Shown here in pieces: positions 5,258 through 9,483 of a stretch of 9,483 nucleotides of DNA. The translations under genes were made by a program, and so were the position numbers. Below the pieces are notes generated by a model. It did not search any database. It was not told the DNA's origin and saw nothing but the letters and a program-made list of their open reading frames with translations. Each line of letters starts with the position of its first letter. Within the stretch, counting starts at the first letter, position 1. This DNA comes from Chlamydia trachomatis (GTDB lineage: Bacteria > Chlamydiota > Chlamydiia > Chlamydiales > JAAKFR01): the NCBI GenBank assembly GCA_945861315.1, contig CAMAUB010000039.1:1-9483 (forward strand). The letters run 5' to 3'.

Positions 5258-7237
5258 ATGATTAAATGGGGTTTAATGAAGAAAAATTTTAAATTCAGCC
5301 GTGGATTTCCACTACCATTTGGTACTAGTAAACACCATAATGGAATCAATTTTTCTATCTTTTCAAAACATGCGACATCCGTCACACTTATATGCGATGA
5401 TGAGGATATCTTTCTTGACCCTCGTACTAATAAAACGGGTGACGTCTGGCATATCTTTGTGTTTGATCTTCCACCTGATACGCGCTATGGCTATCGAGTT
5501 GACGGCCCCTATGACCCTTTTGCTGGCCTTTTTTTTAATAATCGCTCTATTCTGCATGATCCTTACACAAAACAGCTCGACTCTCCAACAAAGTGGAAGG
5601 AGAAAAAAAACTCCAATTTTGGAATTGTTCAGCCTCTTGAACCTTTTAATTGGGAGGACGACTTTCATCCAAATATCCCATTTCAAGACTTGATCATTTA
5701 TGAGATGCACACTAGAGGATTTACAAATGACCCTTCTAGTAATGTGAAAAATCCTGGCACCTTTTTAGGGCTTATTGAAAAAATCCCCTATCTTAAAGAG
5801 CTTGGCGTCAATGCAGTTGAATTAATGCCTATCCATGAATTTAATGAGAACGACTCTCCATTTCTCAATCCAGTTACAAAAGAGCCACTCTGTAATTATT
5901 GGGGCTATGCAACTTTGAACTTCTTCTCTCCTATGAGACGCTACGGGAGCATTTTAGATTTTAAGCATTTAGTAAAAGAGCTTCATAAACATCAGATTGA
6001 GGTGATCCTAGATGTTGTCTACAACCATACTGCTGAGGGAGATATGCGTGGACCACGCCACTCTTTCAAAGGATTTGAAAATGAAGTCTACTACATGATG
6101 ACGCCTGATGGTCACTACTATAATTTTTCTGGATGTGGAAATACATTCAATGCGAATCATCCCATTGCACGAGAGTTTATTAGAGAGTCACTTCGCTATT
6201 GGGTGAAGGAGATGCATGTTGATGGATTTCGTTTTGATTTAGCTTCTTCGCTTGTACGCTCCAATGATGGAATGCCTCTCTCCCACCCACCACTTATTGA
6301 ATCTCTTGCTTGCGATCCCGTATTAGCGAGCACAAAGCTCATTGCTGAGGCTTGGGATGCGGGAGGACTTTATCAAGTTGGCTCGTTTCCTGCATATGGA
6401 CGCTTTGCTGAATGGAATGGTCAATTTCGAGATCACGTGCGTCGTTTCATCAAAGGAACAGATAAAGAGATTGGCGCTTTTGCTACACGCCTATGTGGAT
6501 CGGAGGATCTTTATGGAAAAGACCGCAAACCTTACCATAGCATAAATTTTATTACTTCTCATGATGGCTTTTCACTTGCTGACTTAGTTTCCTATAACGA
6601 AAAGCACAATGAGGCCAACGGGGAAGAAAACCGAGATGGAGACAATAATAATGAGAGCTGGAACTGCGGGGCTGAAGGGTTAACCGATGACCCAAAGATT
6701 TTAGAGTTACGAGCAAGACAAATTCGCAATTTTCTTGTTTCTTTATTTGTCTCTCAAGGAGTACCCATGCTCTTGATGGGAGATGAGTATGGACATTCTA
6801 AAGGTGGTAACAACAACACATGGGGACACGATTCTCGACTCAATTGGTTTCAGTGGGACACCCTAGAAAACAATCGCGCCCTCTTTAACTTTTGTAAAAA
6901 ACTGATTGAACTGCGAAAAAATCATAAACTATTGCACCGCGCTCAATTTCTAAAAGATCAAGATATCACCTGGCATGGTGTAGAACAGAAAAAACCTGAC
7001 TGGAGTGAACATAGCCGCCTGATAGCCTTCTCTCTTGTAGACAAGGAAAAGCATCAAACCCTTTATATTGCTTTCAATGCACACTATGAACATATAAAAA
7101 TTCAACTTCCTCCCAAAAAGAAAAAGTGGTATCGACTTGTCGATACCACTTTAGACGAAGTTCATTTAGAGGGAGTTGTAATAAAGGAACCAACATACCT
7201 TCTAACGCCCAATAGCGCCGTTATTCTAAAGAATTAG
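5258..7237 (+). CDS. glgX: Glycogen debranching enzyme GlgX (GH13 isoamylase type)
   Basis: GlgX cuts alpha-1,6 branch links of glycogen that phosphorylase has trimmed. The 659-residue protein is full length for the family. Residues about 15-100 resemble the CBM48/isoamylase N-domain. The GH13 barrel shows all four conserved regions: 'DVVYNHTAEG' (252-261), 'GFRFDLAS' with nucleophile Asp327, 'LIAEAWD' with acid/base Glu364, and 'FITSHDGFS' with His435 and Asp436. The C-terminal beta domain runs from about 585. The start is uncertain: the first ATG (5258) has no ribosome binding site, while an in-frame ATG at 5276 follows GGGG closely and gives a start more like relatives. Its 3' end encodes a Lys-rich stretch that also forms the terminator of the opposite gene. 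Confidence 0.96.
   Translation: MIKWGLMKKNFKFSRGFPLPFGTSKHHNGINFSIFSKHATSVTLICDDEDIFLDPRTNKTGDVWHIFVFDLPPDTRYGYRVDGPYDPFAGLFFNNRSILHDPYTKQLDSPTKWKEKKNSNFGIVQPLEPFNWEDDFHPNIPFQDLIIYEMHTRGFTNDPSSNVKNPGTFLGLIEKIPYLKELGVNAVELMPIHEFNENDSPFLNPVTKEPLCNYWGYATLNFFSPMRRYGSILDFKHLVKELHKHQIEVILDVVYNHTAEGDMRGPRHSFKGFENEVYYMMTPDGHYYNFSGCGNTFNANHPIAREFIRESLRYWVKEMHVDGFRFDLASSLVRSNDGMPLSHPPLIESLACDPVLASTKLIAEAWDAGGLYQVGSFPAYGRFAEWNGQFRDHVRRFIKGTDKEIGAFATRLCGSEDLYGKDRKPYHSINFITSHDGFSLADLVSYNEKHNEANGEENRDGDNNNESWNCGAEGLTDDPKILELRARQIRNFLVSLFVSQGVPMLLMGDEYGHSKGGNNNTWGHDSRLNWFQWDTLENNRALFNFCKKLIELRKNHKLLHRAQFLKDQDITWHGVEQKKPDWSEHSRLIAFSLVDKEKHQTLYIAFNAHYEHIKIQLPPKKKKWYRLVDTTLDEVHLEGVVIKEPTYLLTPNSAVILKN
7115..7152 (-). 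terminator. Rho-independent terminator of the ruvB/SpoIID-like unit, inside glgX
   Basis: On the minus strand a 13-bp perfect stem (arms 7140-7152 and 7123-7135, four-base loop) runs into TTTTTCTTTTT (7125-7115). It lies about 90 bases past the stop of the SpoIID-like gene and within glgX codons for residues about 620-632. On the plus strand only TTTA follows the stem, so it should act mainly on minus-strand transcription. Confidence 0.85.
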
Positions 7238-7242
7238 TGCTT

Positions 7243-8043
7243 TTAACGTTTAGTTGGATCTGTTGTTACATTCAACTGCATGTGAGGGTAACATGTATTT
7301 AAAATGCGCTTAGCATCTTGACCTGCTTGTGCAAGCTCTTCAACTTTTGAAGCGATCAAACGAACAGAAGCGATAGGGCTACCATTTGCAGCTTCCATCA
7401 CAATAAAGCGTGTATTTTCAACAATTTTTTCCACTTGGTTCTTCTGCAAGGCAACTCCATTACCGAAATAACCTACATCCGTAGCTTTTACATCCCAAGG
7501 AGCTTTAGAAGAACGTCCAGATAAAGTTGCTGCATACGCCTCTGTTCTAGCAGCAATTGTCATAGCTGACATAGCTTCACTAGAAAGGATGCGATCAAGC
7601 TTTAGAGCAAGAGTTGCTTGAAGATAATCTTCAATTGGTACTTCATTAACAATAGTCACCCTATGATTTTGATCAAGATAGACGCTTAATGAGCCTTTAT
7701 ATTGATAGCCATTGACATAGAATATAGTCTGCCGATTAGCAGGATAAATAGTGAATTGAGAGACGTCTGGATACTCTTCTCCCCAGCGCAAACCACTATC
7801 AATTGCATGTACAATGTAGCGCTTACCCACCAAGCCTAAGCTAATTTGTGTTCCGCTCTCGGGGCGAATGACACGGTAAGCTCCTTTCGCCTCAACTAAA
7901 GCTGAGGGAACCGCATGTGCAATAAGCACACGAATTTTTGGCCCTACAGGTGGAAGAGCTTCTTCAGAAGGTCCATACACTTTTGCCGCTTCGACTGTCG
8001 ACAATAGAAGCGCTGCTACTACAAATAACTGTCCTAATTTCAT
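7243..8043 (-). CDS. Secreted SpoIID/LytB-domain protein
   Basis: The 266-residue product begins with a signal peptide (MKLGQLF, hydrophobic core to about residue 15, likely cut near Ala19-Ala20). Residues about 112-170 carry the SpoIID-domain pattern: 'YKGSLSVYL', 'VTIVNEVPIEDYL', then 'SSEAMSAMTIAARTEAY', corresponding to the family's LEDYL...EALKAQAVAARTY. SpoIID proteins act on peptidoglycan glycan strands outside the inner membrane, and a chlamydial SpoIID homologue has been reported at the division septum; I cannot tell whether this is that gene. Ungapped alignment puts Lys148 where the family usually has the Glu of its 'EMP' motif, the proposed catalytic residue. The ATG overlaps the ruvB stop (ATGA), with AAGGA ten bases upstream. 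It is the likely counterpart of CT041. Confidence 0.85.
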   Translation of the reverse strand: MKLGQLFVVAALLLSTVEAAKVYGPSEEALPPVGPKIRVLIAHAVPSALVEAKGAYRVIRPESGTQISLGLVGKRYIVHAIDSGLRWGEEYPDVSQFTIYPANRQTIFYVNGYQYKGSLSVYLDQNHRVTIVNEVPIEDYLQATLALKLDRILSSEAMSAMTIAARTEAYAATLSGRSSKAPWDVKATDVGYFGNGVALQKNQVEKIVENTRFIVMEAANGSPIASVRLIASKVEELAQAGQDAKRILNTCYPHMQLNVTTDPTKR

Positions 8044-9038
8044 CTTTCTATTTTCCTTTTCATATGCTGATAGGCGAGAGGCGTTGCCACTCTACCTCGC
8101 GGTGTTCGTTTGATTAAGCCCTGTAAAATAAGAAAGGGCTCGTATACTTCTTCAATTGTCTGCCCCATCTCCCCAATAGCCACAGCAAGGGTGTTAAGAC
8201 CGACAGGACCTCCTCCATAATGGTCAATGATCACGTCAAGAATCTTTTTATCTATTTCATCAAGTCCTTTTTCATCAATAGCCAACATCTCAAGTGCTTT
8301 TTTGACGACAGTTCGATCGACAGAAACATGATCTCTCATTTCGACAAAGTCACGTACCCAGCGAAGCAAGTTATTTGCAATGCGAGGAGTCCCCCTCGCT
8401 CTTTTGGCAATCTCGGCAATTCCACTTGGATCTATGCCTAGCTTAAGGATCGAGGCTGAACGGGTCAAGATTTTTTCTAAGACTATGGGCTTATAGTAGT
8501 CTAAACGGGTAGTAAATGCAAAACGAGAGCGCATGGGCGCTGTTATCTGACCTGAACGTGTTGTTGCCCCGATTAGAGTAAACTTATTGAGCTTCACTTG
8601 GACAGAGCGGGCATTTGGGCCAGAATCAATCATCAAATCGAGCACAAAATCTTCCATAGCAGGATATAGATACTCTTCTAAAACTCGACTCAATCTATGA
8701 ATCTCATCAATGAAAAGAATATCCCCCTCTTGTAAATTTGTCAAAATTCCAGCCAAATCTGCAGCTCTCTCAAGCGTCGGACCTGAAGTGATTACAATAG
8801 AAGTTCCCATTGATTTAGCAATAATGTTTGCAAGAGTTGTCTTACCAAGACCAGGAGGACCTGAAAGAAGGGCGTGTCCAAGGGCTTCGCCACGCTTTTT
8901 TGCCGCGCCAATGAACACTTTGAGTCTCTCTTTAACTTCATCCTGCCCCATAAACTCGTCTAAAGTCTGAGGTCTCAAGGGAACTTCATATGTCAGATCT
9001 TCTTTTGCCAGAGTAGACTCAACATAATGCTCGTTCAT
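8040..9038 (-). CDS. ruvB: Holliday junction branch migration ATPase RuvB
   Basis: RuvB forms hexameric rings that, with RuvA, drive branch migration of Holliday junctions. The 332-residue protein has the usual length and order: 'LRPQTLDEFMGQ' near the start, Walker A GPPGLGKTT (60-68), Walker B FIDEIHR (109-115), sensor 1 in 'GATTRSG' (157-163), conserved Arg170/Arg172 in 'APMRSRF', sensor 2 Arg219 in 'GTPRIANNLLR', and a C-terminal winged helix with 'DHYGGGPVGLNTLA'. AAGG occurs only one base before the ATG, too close to be a normal ribosome binding site. The gene overlaps the SpoIID-like gene by four bases and appears to lead that two-gene unit. Confidence 0.97.
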   Translation of the reverse strand: MNEHYVESTLAKEDLTYEVPLRPQTLDEFMGQDEVKERLKVFIGAAKKRGEALGHALLSGPPGLGKTTLANIIAKSMGTSIVITSGPTLERAADLAGILTNLQEGDILFIDEIHRLSRVLEEYLYPAMEDFVLDLMIDSGPNARSVQVKLNKFTLIGATTRSGQITAPMRSRFAFTTRLDYYKPIVLEKILTRSASILKLGIDPSGIAEIAKRARGTPRIANNLLRWVRDFVEMRDHVSVDRTVVKKALEMLAIDEKGLDEIDKKILDVIIDHYGGGPVGLNTLAVAIGEMGQTIEEVYEPFLILQGLIKRTPRGRVATPLAYQHMKRKIER

Positions 9039-9046
9039 ACCTTGGA

Positions 9047-9076
9047 AGAATAGCGCTTCATGTGGAAAATAGGCAA
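9047..9076 (-). promoter_or_regulatory. Candidate promoter of ruvB
   Basis: On the minus strand TTGCCT (9076-9071), an 18-base spacer and TATTCT (9052-9047) each match the housekeeping boxes at 4 of 6 positions. The predicted RNA start near 9040 would make the ruvB message almost leaderless, which fits the lack of a well-placed ribosome binding site. The motif alone is weak evidence. Confidence 0.35.
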
Positions 9077-9109
9077 ATTAAAAACCGATGAAATCTTTGA
9101 GAGCCACGT

Positions 9110-9454
9110 TTATTTTCTTTCCAAAGTTTTCTGAAAAAGGATATCTGCGGAAATCTGTTTATCGGATAAAAACTCATTCCTGGAATACGCCCGAGCGGAG
9201 CCGATTATTTTCATAGAATCAAAATGGGGGGTAATGGGTCCTAAAAACTCTTCATTTGAAATTTGAGCGATGTTTGCCAAATGATACGTCACATATTCTA
9301 TGATTAAATTTTTACAATGTTTCAAATGATCGGGCATGCCTTTCAAAGCCAGGAATTCCGCTCCTTCTATATCCATTAGAATAAAATCAAAATTTAATAA
9401 AGCATGTTGGTCCAAAGCGACCATAGGAACAGTTATATCTTTAGGATTATCGTA
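9110..9454 (-). pseudogene. FkbM-family methyltransferase remnant (C-terminal part)
   Basis: The reading frame carries 'FDFILMDIEGAEFLALKGM', the D-x-EGAE-x-x-x-L-K-G signature of FkbM-type SAM-dependent methyltransferases, followed by 'KNLIIEYV', as in that family. FkbM proteins are usually more than 200 residues, and the SAM-binding N-terminal part should lie upstream. Here the frame runs only from a TAA at 9455-9457, and the stretch after it ('DNPKDITVPMVALDQ') looks like internal family sequence rather than a start. The remaining 26 bases to the window edge contain stops in all three frames. A short expressed protein could start at the ATG at 9424, but a broken gene is more likely. These enzymes often modify surface sugars. 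It sits where Chlamydia has other genes beside ruvB. Confidence 0.65.
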
Positions 9455-9483
9455 TTAAAAACTCATACATTAGAGTTCATACC

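Noticed and set aside
5301..5710. Alternative reading frames inside glgX on both strands
   Set aside because: They overlap well-conserved GlgX codons and show no motif, signal or ribosome binding site of their own.
1..9483. tRNA or rRNA genes, insertion sequences, integrase or toxin-antitoxin pairs
   Set aside because: I saw no cloverleaf-like sequence, rRNA segment, transposase or integrase motif, or small paired genes of that kind in either strand.

Overview
The window reads as a chromosomal segment of a member of the Chlamydiae, most likely an amoeba-associated ('environmental') lineage rather than Chlamydia itself. Four signs support this: a Lys/Arg/Ala-only Hc2-type histone (HctB), a Slc1-type type III secretion chaperone that matches the chlamydial protein almost motif for motif, an isoamylase-type GlgX, and a gene order (ruvB, SpoIID-like, glgX, slc1, ssb, pepA, hctB, holA-like) that from memory is that of C. 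trachomatis CT040-CT047. I cannot name the genus from sequence alone.

Layout, left to right. 1-420: a small unrecognised plus-strand reading frame open to the window edge, then two inverted repeats, one a perfect 37-bp hairpin. 415-4100: a minus-strand block, transcribed right to left as ssb, pepA (start overlapping the ssb stop), hctB and holA-like. hctB has its own clear sigma28-type promoter and a rho-independent terminator placed directly in front of the holA-like ribosome binding site. 4150-4674: a plus-strand coiled-coil protein I do not recognise, wedged between ssb and slc1 and ending in a hairpin shared with slc1. 4701-5201 (minus) and 5258-7237 (plus): slc1 and glgX, divergent. 7243-9038: ruvB and a secreted SpoIID-domain protein on the minus strand, overlapping by ATGA, with their terminator inside the 3' coding end of glgX. 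9110 to the right edge: a remnant of an FkbM-family methyltransferase.

Functionally the window combines DNA maintenance (RuvB, SSB, a polymerase III delta-like clamp loader subunit), late nucleoid condensation for the infectious form (HctB), secretion of early effectors (Slc1), glycogen breakdown (GlgX), peptidoglycan-related surface work (SpoIID-like) and peptide turnover (PepA). The two edges, the 82-residue frame and the FkbM remnant, are where the conserved chlamydial order appears to stop. The features most worth a second look are the sigma28 promoter, the terminator hidden in glgX, the SpoIID-like protein with Lys at a presumed catalytic Glu position, and the long hairpin at 285-362.
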